From Viola odorata (lineage: Eukaryota > Streptophyta > Magnoliopsida > Malpighiales > Violaceae): 64,000 nt of DNA. The first letter of the stretch is position 1. Every line of letters begins with the position of its first letter. The DNA lies in NCBI GenBank assembly GCA_963691705.1, contig OY829542.1, positions 39,914,579 through 39,978,578 on the forward strand. Reading direction: 5' to 3'. A program made the translations under genes and the position numbers. Positions 20,224 to 31,754 of the stretch are shown in pieces. The notes under the pieces were generated by a model that was given only the letters and a program-made list of their open reading frames with translations, searched no databases and was not told where the DNA came from.

Positions 20224-20235
20224 GCTCTGCTACCA
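20224..20235 (-). other. Candidate primer-binding site (minus strand)
   Basis: The minus strand reads TGGTAGCAGAGC, one base from TGGTATCAGAGC, the common site complementary to initiator methionine tRNA. It lies two bases from a TTATCA end (20238). Confidence 0.45.
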
Positions 20236-20237
20236 CA

Positions 20238-20620
20238 TGATAACTTCTCGGTTTCTCTTATGAAGATGAAGTCGTGAGTTGCTTGATGGATGGATCTAGT
20301 CTCCTTTGGGAGGTGATAAACACACAGATTGAAGGTGTTTAGATGGATGATTTTAGGTGTTTAATGGTTTTTAATGGAGTAAATCCAGCGGCAATAGATG
20401 AAGGAATTATAGAGATGGATTTATGGAAAATAATGTATATAACTTGTATTCAAACGATTACAAGGATCTCTAACCGAGCCTACCCTTTTTTGATCAAGGG
20501 AATGATCAAGCCAAAGGTGTTGATTAGAGGAAATAAGATCGGTTCTAGGAACCCTAATATGCTAGGCTAACTAATGGTCTTGATGGAGATAACTCACTAA
20601 TTGGAGCATTAATTGTCATA
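20238..20620 (-). repeat. Candidate LTR end of an unassigned minus-strand element
   Basis: On the minus strand the segment ends CGAGAAGTTATCA next to the candidate primer site. The other edge is not defined: no TGATAA start was found, and the right limit is a guess. No partner LTR is visible. Confidence 0.3.
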
Positions 20621-21764
20621 ATTTCATAATCCTTTCCACCCTCTTTGGGATGATGATACTACTAATTCTGGGCTTTTTTCTCCTTTTTACAGAGTATGTT
20701 GCTGAGAAGCGAATCACACACTAGGAGCTAGAATTGCCTGTGTAGAGCTTGTTTTGGTGGATCAGAAACAGTCCTTATCCTAGACTTGGGATAAGGCAAG
20801 CCAGATACTGAGGACATGTGACGTGGGCCTAGGCCGTGTCTGCCAGCTCTCTTTTTCTAGAAGGATACTTCTGTAGAATCCTGCTCCAGCTAGAAGTCCT
20901 GTGATCGTAGATCTCCTATTTTATTGTTTAGGAGATTTAAACAATTACTTTTATTTTAGATTTTATCCTTTTTAGGATTTTTAAATTTCAAACAATTAGG
21001 ATTGCTATTTAGGGAACCGATTGGGAAAAGAGGGATTATCTCTTCTTCCCCGTTTTTCTTTCTCTCTCTATAGAGCAGGCCGCCATTGTTAGAGCTTGAA
21101 ACTTTGTTTGTATTTTCTTTTAATTAATTATTTACGAAGCTTATGCATAATTATTTCTGCGTTTTTATTATGGCGATTATAAGCTAAATCTCTATTTCCT
21201 TGTAAAGATTCTCTGCCATGCTTCATCGATTGTGAGATCGAATTGCTTTTAATAAAATCCAGCTTATATCTCTATCCAATTTGATAAAACGTCAATTTAT
21301 TCTTGTTTTAATTGAAGCCTGATCAACTCCACTTAGAATCTGAATAATTACATTCTTCTCTCAACACATTGGAGTCTACATTATAAAGAGGGATACGAAG
21401 GCAACTACCTGATCGACGGTTCAGATTAGAAATCGGATAGGGTCAAGTTTATAGGAGTAGACACTTCTCTCTCCCAGACCTGGGGTAAGGTCTCTCCTTG
21501 CATTCTATCAATCGTTCAATTAAATCCTATAGAGTGTCTCTTAGGGTTATTGAATTGATTAGGGGTTTCTAATATAGTGTCTCTTTAGGAATCTTATTTA
21601 GGAGGAGAGCAGGAGATTTAGGTGACCAACCTGGTCTCTATAGCCACCTATAAGTCTCGGTTTTGAAAATACTTGAAACAATGATCAATTTGTATGAAGC
21701 ATGAGCTTAGTAGAATCTTTACTGGGAATTTGTCACAATTTGAACACACAAACCACTTGTTTAA
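20621..21764 (+). other. Probable 5' LTR/leader remnant of element F
   Basis: Non-coding and AT-rich, upstream of the F gag. It holds an 8-bp inverted repeat, CCTTATCC/GGATAAGG, at 20773-20796, recurring near the 3' end of F pol (26683-26704). I found no clear primer-binding site, so LTR limits are not called. Confidence 0.4.
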
Positions 21765-22756
21765 TTGTTGAGTACTTTTCTCAACAAGTATTGGTCCTCT
21801 AGCAAGGCAGGAAATGCTAGGAAAAATATTGTGTCAATCCATCAGGCTCCAAATGAGGATTTTGGGGAATATTACCAAATGTATAAGGATTTGCAGGAGA
21901 TTTGTCCAAACTATGGAGTCTCAGATCACAATCTTGTGCAATACTTTTACGACGGGATGTGCACTAAAGATAAATTGATGCTAGATGGAGCTATTGGAGG
22001 TGCACTACAAGACTGCATGCTGACGAGGGTGAATCAATTGATCCAAACCTTGACCGAGAACTGCTACCAAAATGGCCCAGAAGATAGAGAAAAACCCACT
22101 GGTAATGTATCCGTAATCTAACAGAAATTAGATGAACTTTCTAACCATATGGATACCTTCTACGCAGGTCAATCACAGGTACAGGTACAGTAGGTACAAC
22201 CGACCACGACATGTGGCGTATGCGGCCAGCAAGGACACCCTTCGGATCATTGCATCTTGACCACTAGAACACCCGAGGAAGTCAGTGCCGCAATGCAATA
22301 CTAGCAACACTACAAGAAATACCCACCTCACAAGCCTAAATTTAATCCAAATAAGTATAACAACAACCCGGGATGGAGAGAGAACACAAACTCTAACCTT
22401 GTGATTCAACCCAATCATCAATATCAAGCCCAGCCGCAACCACCTATGAATCTACAAAACTTCGTGCCTAGACCTTCTAGTCTTCCGCAACTCCCAACCC
22501 CACAACACCCTCTAGCAACCACTGGTGTTTTGATGGAAGAGACAGTAAAATAGTTCATACAAGCAACTCAAAACAATATTGCTACCTTACAAAGAGAGAT
22601 GGGAGAGATGAAAATTAGTAAACATGAGTAAGGAAAGCTGCCATGGACTACTGTGGACAACTCAAAATATAATGTCAGTGCAATGACATTGAGGAGTGGA
22701 ACAAAAATTCCTGAAAGAACAATCCTTTCCCAGGTCTGGGTAAAGAGCACATTGCA
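21765..22756 (+). pseudogene. gag: Element F gag
   Basis: The first frame (21765-22121) is the capsid part: FLNKYWSSSKAGNARKNI, YYQMYKDLQEICPNYGV, FYDGM and GAIGGALQD, as in Athila-type Gag. After a stop, a zinc knuckle of the form C-X2-C-X4-H-X4-C is at 22212-22253 (CGVCGQQGHPSDHC). Then NPGWREN and AMTLRSGTKIPER mark the Gag C-terminal part. There are stops near 22121, 22300, 22550 and 22630. The Gag N-terminus upstream of 21765 is not recognisable. Confidence 0.8.
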
Positions 22757-23475
22757 GTGCCACCACCAGACCAAGTCGAACCAGAGGTAGAGGTAACCCT
22801 TGAAGAACCAACCAAGGTAATTCCTACTCCAGAGCTAGTGGTGTCCAAGAAGGAACATGTAATCCCCCTTCCTTTCCCTGACAAGTTTGAAAAGTCCAAG
22901 AAGGTAAAGGAAGAAAAAGCTATTTTAGATATATTTCGTAAAGTAGCCGTTAATGTTCCTTTTCTTGACAAGATTGCACAAGTTTCGAAAGATGCTAAGT
23001 TTTTGAAAGAATTGTGTACTAACAAGAAAAAGCTTGCAGGAGTAGAAAGGATCAATTTAAACGAAAATGTCTCTGCCGTTTTCCAGAAGAAATTGCTGAA
23101 TAATTGTAAGGATGGAGGAACGTTCGTCATCCCTTGTAAGATCGGGCATCAGGTTATTGAGAAGGCATTATGTGATTTAGGTGCAGGGATAACTGTTTTA
23201 TCATTAACCTTGTTCAAAAGTTTGAATATTGGTGAATTGAAAGAGACCAGAGTCGTTATTCAATTAGCTGATAGGTCCATTATTTATCATGTGTGGGTAA
23301 TTGAAGACGTGTTAGTTCAAGTAAACAACTTTGTATTTCCTGCAGATTTTTATATGGTTGACATGGAAAATTAACACACTTCTAAATCAACTGAAATTTT
23401 GTTAGGTAGACCTTTCTTAAGAATTTCTCGAGCTAAAACTGACATTTTTTATGGTGTTTAACCTTGGAATTTATG
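22757..23475 (+). pseudogene. pol: Element F protease
   Basis: An open 205-codon frame covers an acidic linker (KKLAGVERINLNENVSAVFQ) and the protease core: PCKIGHQVIEKALCDLGAGI with the catalytic Asp, then VIQLADRSIIYHVWVIEDVL and FVFPADFYMVDME. A stop follows at 23372, and LLGRPFLRISRAKTDI continues beyond it. The catalytic loop reads DLGAG, where the Ser/Thr position usual in Athila (DLGAS or DLGSS) is Gly. Confidence 0.8.
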
Positions 23476-25213
23476 GGTGAAATTATCTCTTTTAACATGT
23501 ATGATGCTATGAGATATCCTGAGGACTTGCATTGTGCTAATTTTATTAATCATATTGATTTGGATGATGAGGATATTTATGAGCTTGAGAATACTGACCC
23601 TTTGGACAATGTTCTTACCAGGAGTATAGATTTCGTCAAGTTGGATGAATTGGATAAGAAAGTCAAAGTTAGAGAGGAGATTGAAGAAGTTGTGTTTGAG
23701 CTAGATGTAGCCAAACAGTTGGTAAACATTCCAAAAACTTTAGATTTATCGAGAACTAATAACGCTCTTGTCCCTTCTATTTTGCAGGCCCCATACCTGG
23801 AATTAAAGGCTTTACCTAGTCACCTAAAGTACGCTTTCTTAGGTCTGGGAGGAAGCCTGCAAGTGATCATTTCGAACAAGTTGTCCAAAGTGGAGGAAGA
23901 AAGACTTTAGCAAGTTTTGAAGGACAATAAAGGAGCTATACGTTGGACGATAACTGACATCAAAGGGATCTCCCCTACCATCTGTATGCATAAGATCCAT
24001 TTGGAGGAGGACTATAAGACCGTGAGGCAGCCACAGAGGAGGCTTAACCCACCTATGATGGATGTAGTTAAAAGGGAGGTATTGAAACTTTTAGATGCTA
24101 GAGTAATATACCCTATTTCTGACAGTTCGTGGGTGAGTTCTATGCAGCATAAGAAGACCGAGATCACAGTTGTGGAGAATAGGAAAGGACAGTTGGTGCC
24201 TACACGAGTGCAAAATGGTTAGAGAGTTTGCATCGATTACTGCAGGCTCAACTCAACAACTAGAAAGGATCACTTCCCCCTTCCTTTCATCGACCAGATG
24301 CTAGAGAGACTCTCAAGTAAGTCTTACTACTGTTGTCTCGATGGGTATTCTGGTTTCCACCAAATACCCGTCGCAACTGAGGATCAAGATAAAACCACGT
24401 TTACATGCCGTTTTGGGACTTTTGCTTACAAGCGCATGCCTTTTGGATTATGTAATGCACCCACAACCTTTCAAAGATGCATGATGAGTATTTTTTTGAA
24501 TTTATTGAAAAAGGAATAGAAGTGTTCATGTATGATTTTACTGTCTATGGGAATTCCTTTGATGGGTGTTTAGAAAATTTAGAAAAAGTGCTCAAGCGTT
24601 GCCTAGAAACTAACTTGGTTTTAAATTATGGAAAGTGTCATTTTATGGTAAACCAAGGGTTGATTCAAGGACATATTGTGTCGCAAAAGGGGATTGAAGG
24701 AGATAAGGAAAAAATATATATGATTGATTCTCTACCTTATCCTACTAATGTGTGTGAAGTGCGTTCTTTCTTCGGCCATGTAGGGTTTTATAGAAGATTC
24801 ATAAAGATTTTTTCAAAGATAGCCGAGCCTCTTTGTAGATTGTTACAGAAGGATGTGGAATTCCAATTCGGATCAGATTGTGAAGTTGCGTTTGATACGC
24901 TCAAAGAGAAATTAACTTCAGCACCTGTGATCAAAGCGCCTAAATTTCATGCATATTTACTCCAAACTAAGGTGATTGTTTATTCTGACCATGCAGCGTT
25001 GCGCTATTTGTTGATCAATAAGGAGGTGAAGCCAAGGTTGATCAGGTGAATCCTCCTACTATAAGAATTCAATATGGAAATCAAGGATAAAAGCGGCAAG
25101 CAAAATCTAATCGCTGACCATTTGAGCAGAATCCTTGTAGATCCAGACTCACAAGCCGTCAACGAAGAGTTTCCACATGAGAGCCTTTTTCTGCCCTGGG
25201 AGAAGGACCGCAT
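23464..25213 (+). pseudogene. pol: Element F reverse transcriptase and RNase H remnant
   Basis: The frame opens with the RT linker (LELKALPSHLKYAFLG, TITDIKGISPTICMHKI). RT blocks follow: NPPMMDVVKREVLKLLDA, PTRVQNG-stop-RVCIDYCRLN, FPLPFIDQMLERL, LDGYSGFHQIPVA and MPFGLCNAPTTFQRCM. A frame change follows near 24510, then VFMYDFTVYGNSFDGCLENL. The catalytic motif FMDD reads FMYD, losing one Asp. The thumb (VREV-like CEVRSFFGHVGFYRRFIKIF) is intact. RNase H is cut: APVIKAPKFHAYL joins directly to VIVYSDHAALRYLL, so the catalytic first half is deleted. Stops at 23908, 24220 and 25047. Confidence 0.85.
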
Positions 25214-25222
25214 GAGGCCCTT

Positions 25223-26497
25223 ATGCTTGCCCTGGTAGAAAGACCCTGGTATGCAGATATCGCAAATTATTTGGCATCAGGTAAGTTCGACCAAAACATG
25301 TCCTACCGAGAGAGGGAAAAGGTAAAAAGAGATTCAAAAATTTTCTTTTGGGATGAACCATACATGTGGAATGTTGGTAAGGACCAAATATTAAGGCGAT
25401 GTGTCCTTAATGACGAAATTGAATTTATTTTATGCTTTTATCACTCTGAAGCATGTGGAGGCCATTTGGGCTAAAAAGGATAGCACTTAAAATATTAGAG
25501 TCTGGTTTTTATTGGCCTACCTGTTTAAAGACTGTCATTTATTTTGCATGAATTGACCTGGGGAAAGGACCCATTAAATCCAATTTTTGCATGTGAAATA
25601 TTTGATGTCTAGGGAATAGACTTCATGGGTCCTTTCCCCAGCTCTGGGGGAAACCAGTATATTATCCTTGTTGTTGATTACCTGTCAAAATGGGTTGAAG
25701 CCAAAGTTATTGCGGATGATGATGCCAAGACTGTTGTATCGTTTCTAAAATCTCATATCTTAAACAGGTTCGGCATACCCAAGGTGATTATCATCGATAG
25801 GGAAACGCATTTTTGCAACAAGGTGGTTACAACGCTACTCAACAAATATCATGTCAACCACCTAGTGTGAACAACCTACCACCCCCAGACCAATGGGCAG
25901 GTTAAAGTCTCGAATCGAGAAGTAAAATCCATCCTTACCAAGATGGTGAATCCAAACAAAAACTACTAGAGCCAACGATTGGACGACACTCTGTGGGCGT
26001 ACAGAACAGCATTCAAAACCCCAATTGGCACCACCCCTTATAACCTTGTGTATGGAAAGTCATGCCACCTTCTAGGGGAGTTGGCACATCGATCGTTTTG
26101 GGCAATCAGACAATGTAACCTCGAGATGAGTAAGGATGGAGCAGTGAGAAAACTTCAACTCCAAGAGTTGGAAGAATTGCGTAGAGACGCATATGAGAAC
26201 TCTGAACTAATCAAGGAGAAGAACAAAAGATATCATGATAGCTTGATTAAGGATAAGAATTTTAATATAGGCCAGAAAGTACTTCTATTTAATTCTACAT
26301 TTAGAATTTTTGCAGGGAAGTTAAAATATAGATGGATTGGTCCATATGTGGTAGCTAACATTTATCCTTATAGCGTTGTAGATATGCAAGACTTAAAGAC
26401 AAGAACAACCTTCAAGGTCAATGGTCAGAGGTTGAAACCATTTTATGAAGGTTTCAGAAGCCACACGGTGGAAGAGATACAAGTCCACCGAATTTGA
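25223..26497 (+). pseudogene. pol: Element F integrase
   Basis: The frame begins in the N-terminal region (WDEPYMWNVGKDQILRRCV, HSEACGGHLG). The zinc-binding half is damaged: the C-X2-C part after YWPTCLKTV is missing. The core has [11 protein letters not shown] (first Asp), [13 protein letters not shown] (second Asp) and NGQVKVSNREVKS (Glu), with stops at 25547, 25608, 25867 and 25966. The last frame (25979-26497) is open and covers DDTLWAYRTAFKTPIGTTPY, LVYGKSCHLLGEL, QKVLLFNSTFRIFAGKLKY and the end. Confidence 0.85.
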
Positions 26498-26914
26498 GAG
26501 GATTAGAGAGAACTCATGTCTAGTCCAAAGACATTAAATCAGGACACTTCTTGGGAGGCAACCCAAGTCTTTATATTTTTGTTATTTTTGTTTCAATAAA
26601 ACTTTTATCGATGGGAATTTTCTTATGGAATTCTACTTTTCTTGGCAGGTACAGAGTGTCAAGTAGAAACTACACAACAGGCCTTATCCCAGACTTAGGA
26701 TAAGAGTCCAAGAGGAGAAATCGGGATTGGGAAACGCGTGGATTAGTATTGAAATTTTATGACCGTTATCCAACGGGATTTAAAATTTAATTCCTATCCC
26801 TAACCAACTCAAACTCTACCCACTCTTATCTCTCATAACAAAAGCAAAAATATAAAAAAAAGCAAAAACCCATCCATCTTCTCTCATCCAAAACCCTAGA
26901 ATCCCAAATCGACC
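26498..26914 (+). other. Spacer between integrase and ORF3 of F
   Basis: Non-coding. It holds the second copy of the CTTATCC/GGATAAG inverted repeat (26683-26704). Confidence 0.5.
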
Positions 26915-28746
26915 ATGGTAACAACCAGAGGTGGAAACGACGCATCCATGGGAAGAACACGAGCGATTCCCAAGACGAAACCCACGACCAGCAAACGACC
27001 AAAACTAAAAACCCAACCCAAAACTAAGGCATTTATCACTACCACTTCGCTGCCGTCGCCCCCTCCGCCAAATAGAACACCAGCAGCGGTAATAGAAGAA
27101 GAACCCCAAGCTCCAGCCGCACCATCATCTTTAACCCCTATTCTATCTCCTCAAACCCTAAACCCAGTCATTGAGGAGCGTCCCACGGAGTCACCGCCAG
27201 CACATACCACCATCGTCGTCATTCTACAAACCCCAAGGATGGAGGTCCTTCCAGGAGCAGAGCAGCTGCTTAATAGCCTAGGCATGGTGGAGTTGGACCT
27301 GGGAGAAGAAGGGGTAGAGGTAGAGACCCAAGTAGGGGTTAATCATGGGATCCCAGAACCACCACCATCTAAAGAAAAATCGACGAGCTCCGGCGAGGAG
27401 ACCACATCGGACCCCACCTTCAGAGCAACCCACAAATGAGTAACTAATGAATCGGAAGTGGATTCCGAGGAGATACCTCTATCCAGGCTGAGGAAAGTAA
27501 AGGAACAAGTGGTTGGGGAAAAAGAGTAAAGTGTGGGGGAGAAGAGGAAAATTCCATTGGCTGAAAAATAACCAGAGCTAAAAGCCCCTTCTCTTAGACC
27601 TGATATAGAGGCAGAATGAGAAGTTGTTGTGTATGTTGAGATGGAGTCGTCCAGACCCAAGCGCATCAAGGTCACAACGCAAAAGTTCAACGCAGCAAAC
27701 GCACCTCTAGTGCCCACTAGGACAAAGCAACAACCATCAGCAGCACGACCTAAACTAGCAAGATCTAGATATTTTAGACCCTATCACTGAATTTCTGGAC
27801 AATATAGGTTGGAGGCCTTTATTTTTCCTTACGCATCCTTGCTATTTGGAACTGAACTTGGAGTTTTACTCCTCGTTTTGGTTAGGTTCTACGAAGAAAA
27901 AATCATTAGGTGCTAATGAAGTAATTTTAGGCTTGTCAATGAATATTCTCACTTGAGTATAGATGAATTCAATGTGATGCTTAGTTTTGTTACCGCTGAT
28001 GAGTTAAATGATGACTGGTACCTAAACTGTTTAACTGACTATCCTGATAATTTTGACAAGGATGAAGCCTATAGACAGCTAACTCAAAACCCTACTGCCA
28101 CTTTTGATGACAGTCACGCAAAAGCTCACGCTATTGTTGACTTGTCACTTAGGATTTTGCATAGGTGTTTAGCCATAACCTTGTCTAGAAAAACTAGGAT
28201 TTCGGGAGTAATCTCTAAAAAGGAGCTTTTTAGTTTTAGGTGTATGTTAAACAAACATAAGCTCAATTTAGGTTACTAGATTTGTCAGCAGGTCAGGACA
28301 GCTAAATCTAACATGCCATTGTTGTTGTTGACCATAGGGGATTAGACATTACTAGCTCTTCTCTTTTTAAATCTGCTGATTTGAAATTGTTGGATTTAAG
28401 AGTATTGGACGCAATACGATATTTTCACTTGGAGGATGGTGTCTTGTGCAGTAATACAGGCTTCACACCAATATCGGAGCACGTATTTAGAAACAAATAT
28501 GGAGGCCGATTCAGATTCGCCCACGAGAAAGAAACCGGAGATGCTGTTACAACATCGGATGCCCAGCAACATCAATATGCCCCTGCCCCAGGTCAAGCAG
28601 ATAGACCCAAGCATGACCAAGTTCCCAGACCGTGGACAGAGTTAGTTTTGATGAGAGAGATGATGAAGAAACAGGAAGAGTTCTCCTGTTTGATGATGAA
28701 GAAGCAAGAAGAGTTATCCTGTTTGATGATGCAGAAGTTGGATTAG
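26915..28746 (+). pseudogene. Element F ORF3 (Athila-type third ORF)
   Basis: Athila elements carry an extra ORF after integrase, sometimes called env-like; its role is not settled. Here the N-terminal part (26915-27439) is basic then proline-rich (MVTTRGGNDASMGRTRA, SPPPPNRTPAAV). After stops, a core follows near 27820-28279: EFNVMLSFVTADELNDDWYL, then LHRCLAITLSRKTRISGVIS and FRCMLNKHKLNLGY. The last open part (28381-28746) has a predicted helix with a repeated MMKKQEE(L/F)SCLM unit. No signal peptide or membrane segment stands out. Several stops and frame changes break it. Confidence 0.7.
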
Positions 28747-29348
28747 CAGAACAAAACCCTGAATGTCATCCTTGAAGAAAAGAAGCACACCACGGCTATG
28801 AACAAGAGGCTGATCGTGATGCTTCTAGATGACCCACCAGCCCCACCACAACCTTGAACTTGCACAGATTCAATTGTTCCCGTTGCTTTTTATTTTCCTT
28901 TATTTTTGTTTTTATTTGAGTCTGCTTTCATTTTTTTTCATTATCTATTTTCCCTTTCTCACACTTTGAGGACAAAGTGTCGTCTAGTGTAGTGGAGGAG
29001 TTTTTAGGATTTTGTTGATTATTTTGCATTTGAGTCTTTCTTGTGAGTCAGTTTTCCATGTTTTAATTGAGTCTGTCATTGAAATTCCTGTTTATTTAGG
29101 TTTGATTTTGCACGATCTTTATTATTTTCTTTCCATTGCATTTTTTAGATAGATTTCGTCACCTTCGTGTTTTTCAAAGACCATGAATCACCTTGTGTTC
29201 AAAACATGCGCTTCATCACATAGGAAACAAAGACACTTGATTTCATAGCTCCCTGTTTTATTACCAAGGCTAAGAAATTGGCATAACATTTACAATACCT
29301 GTAAGGTTCATTTTCCTAGCATTCTTTAAACTCCCTTTATTTGTATAG
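28747..29348 (+). other. F 3' untranslated region
   Basis: TGAGGACAAAGTGTCG followed by AGTGTAGTGGAGGAG at about 28968-29001 resembles the purine-rich region downstream of Athila ORFs. No LTR start is seen before G interrupts at 29349. Confidence 0.5.
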
Positions 29349-29810
29349 TGATACGATTCCAAGATGTATCACGCGATTAATTAATTAATTAGGTTACTTT
29401 AGGAATTAGCGTTTGCTTGTAAACCCTACAAAAGGAGCCGCTTGGCCTTCTTATTCAGGTGGCTGTTATTTTGTTAAATTGAGAACCTTGTTTCTTTGCA
29501 AATCTCTACCCATTGTTCACGTGTTGAACCTTGTTCCTTCTCGAGTCCGCAATACTTGAGTTGTCACAAGTCAATTCTGGAATTGCAACTATTGTCTCGT
29601 TTGTCTTAGTTTGATTCTCACAATTGTCGAGTCTAGATCTAGGAATTCGGTACAAGATCCTTGGCCTAAAATCGATTAGGGCTCTTAGCACACGTTGGCT
29701 GAGTGGTCTAAGTTTGCACTCGTCGAGTTCATTAGTTCCGCATCGAAATCCATGTTTGAGCAACGATCAGAATTACGTGGTACGCATCCTACACAACTAG
29801 GATCGTATCA
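29349..29810 (+). repeat. G 5' LTR (462 bp)
   Basis: It starts TGATACGATTCCAAGATG and ends TAGGATCGTATCA, giving 9-bp inverted ends (TGATACGAT/ATCGTATCA). A run of ATTAATTA repeats is at 29374-29390. The left junction with F is sharp (TATAG/TGATACG). Confidence 0.88.
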
Positions 29811-30635
29811 ATTGGTAGTGGAGCTTAAGGCATTCAAAGATTGGTAAGTATCCATAATTTTTTTCAAGTTTTCTTTGCTGAAATCGGTTTTCATCTTCTA
29901 CTCCATTCTAAGACCGATTTCCTTGTGTGCTTGTGTTCGTTACGTGATTGTCAATTGAGTTGAGCTAGGTTTATATCAACTGTGTCTGTTATAATTAATT
30001 TTTTGTGTGATTTGTTTGAGGTGTTGTGTGTCAATTGCTGTTATCAAAAGAGTCACAAAATTACCAAAAAGAGTCAGTATTTATCTAATTTCGTTTAGGT
30101 ACGTTCATTAGCTAAAGAGTAAAAAAAAAAAAAAAAACAAGAATCAAAATTCAAAAGAAATATATATATTTACGATACGAATATCAAAATACAAAATACT
30201 AGAAGAAATTCCAGACTCGTTGCAAAAAGAATCATCCAATTTGGTGGTCAGAATCAAAAGTTATCACAAAAATACAGTTGCATGCACAATCACACGTCTA
30301 GCGCACAATACTCACGGTTTGTGAGATAACTTGAGTTTTCTGTGTCCAATTGGGCTATTTTTTATTCCTAAAACTATCTTCTACTCCAGCCCAACAATTG
30401 TTTAGTTGATTGTTCTGGCAACTAACCTCTTGTTGAGCATCAAAACTTGTTTCGAAGGTAGTTGTCTTTGTGTGTTCTTAGAAGCTTTTCTTTAATATCT
30501 CGAGTCACTACTCGTTTGCGCAGGAAAAATTGCAGGGATTTTTGAGTGACTTTTGTGAGATCAATAGAGAGTTAAACATGAGAGTAAACACGTGAGGGAG
30601 TGGTAGGATTAGTGTTGTGTTTTCAGGAATTATAG
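29811..30635 (+). other. G leader with primer site
   Basis: TGGTAGTGGAGC begins at 29813, in the primer-site position. A run of A is at 30120-30137. The last 120 bases match the D leader. No coding frame. Confidence 0.65.
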
Positions 30636-31327
30636 ATGTCTGACGAAGTAAACGGACCAAACAATCAGGCGACTCTTGAGAGCATCACGGCTCAACTCAA
30701 CATATTTGAGGAACAGAGAGTTGGAGTGGCTAAAGTCAAATTAAGGGACAAGGTCGAGGAACCACCCGATGACGCGCCCTTTGTGCGCTACGCAAACCCT
30801 AAGCGCGAGCCCTATACTCGCACAAAAGCAACCGAGTGCCAAACACCTTGCACACCATGTTTCAAAGAGCATGAACATGCTACAATGCTTTGTATTGAGC
30901 ATCCTTTGAGTTTAAAAGGAAAGACAAAAGTGAATGAGAAGGGGCAACGAGAGAACTTATTCCACACCATTTGCAACGTTGCAGAAAGGGGGTGTATGTT
31001 GACTATTGACAAGGAGAGTTGCGCGAATTATGTGAGCACTTTAGTAGTGCACAAGTTGGGTCTTCCCATGTTGATGCACCCGAAGTCGTATATTCTGCAA
31101 TGGATGGCATATGAGAACGAAATAAAACTGACTAAGCAAGGATGAGATCTCATCCTTGTATTTTTCAATGGAGAAAAATACAAGGATGAGATCCTTTGTG
31201 ATGTCGTCCCTATGCAAGCGAGTCACATATTACTTGGAAGACCGTGGCAGCTTGATAGAGAGGCGAATCATGGGAGGAACAACCGTTACAAGTTGGTGAA
31301 AGATGGGAAGAAATTCACTTTCGCTCT
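30636..31327 (+). pseudogene. G Gag-protease remnant with internal deletion
   Basis: The frame starts MSDEVNGPNNQATLESITAQ, a Gag N-terminus. It passes through PPDDAPFVRYANP and then directly into a zinc-free linker and the protease (ENLFHTICNVAERGCMLTID). Most of the capsid is missing. The catalytic loop reads TIDKESCANYVS: Asp is kept but the following Ser-Gly is Lys-Glu. The frame stops at 31143; the protease continues in other frames as KYKDEILCDVVPMQASHILLG and RPWQLDREANHG. Confidence 0.75.
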
Positions 31328-31754
31328 TTGACACCAACCGAAGTCATTGAGCATCAACAAAGGCTTGTTAAGGCCTATGCCGAGCTTGAGATCCAAAGAG
31401 AAATAAAAAAGAAAGAGAGAGAGAGATTGAGTGTTAACAAGAAAGAGGGTGAGAGTGAGTGTGTGAGAGATAAAAATTCGCATGAAGATAGTAAGCATGC
31501 AGAGGGTGAGTATAAGAGAGAAAAACATTCGCATGAAAAGAGTAAGCATGCACAAGGTGAGTGTAAACATTCGCACGAAAAGAGCAAGCGTGTTGAGAGT
31601 GGCATTGAGATATCAAAAGGAGAGGATAATAAAAAGAAATTGAGTGTATATTCCAAAGGGAGAGAAGTAGGGAATGCATTATATATGCCTTTGCGTTTTC
31701 ACCTCTCTAACCCTAATTCGTTTGAACCTTTTCCTATTGGAGTTTCTTCTCTTT
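31328..31754 (+). pseudogene. G charged spacer
   Basis: Encodes QRLVKAYAELEIQREIKKKE followed by several HSHEKSKHAEGE-type repeats, then PLRFHLSNPNSFEPFPIGV. It lies after the protease, as in D. The end of the open frame past 31754 (LLPEF) is coded by the K LTR start. Confidence 0.65.

Larger units (their letters stand above)
20621..29348 (+). mobile_element. Element F: decayed Athila-like Ty3/gypsy element
   Basis: Gag, protease, RT, RNase H, integrase and a third ORF follow in order on the plus strand. The sequence resembles the Athila lineage: TLRSGT-type gag end, LNPPMMDVVKREVLKLLDA in RT, and an ORF3 after integrase. All parts hold stops or deletions. Its 3' end is cut by the G LTR at 29349. 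Confidence 0.85.
29349..31754 (+). mobile_element. Element G: decayed chromovirus-like element, same family as D
   Basis: LTR (29349-29810), long leader, then a Gag start fused to protease and the charged spacer. It is cut at 31754 by the long LTR K. Leader and spacer match D. RT, RNase H and integrase are not in the window. Confidence 0.82.

Noticed and set aside
26915..27439. Proline-rich ORF as a host cell-wall protein
   Set aside because: Its position directly after integrase and the following ORF3 core fit an Athila third ORF.
29811..30635. Host promoter or intron-containing gene upstream of the 30636 ORF
   Set aside because: The segment matches the D leader and follows a typical LTR and primer site.
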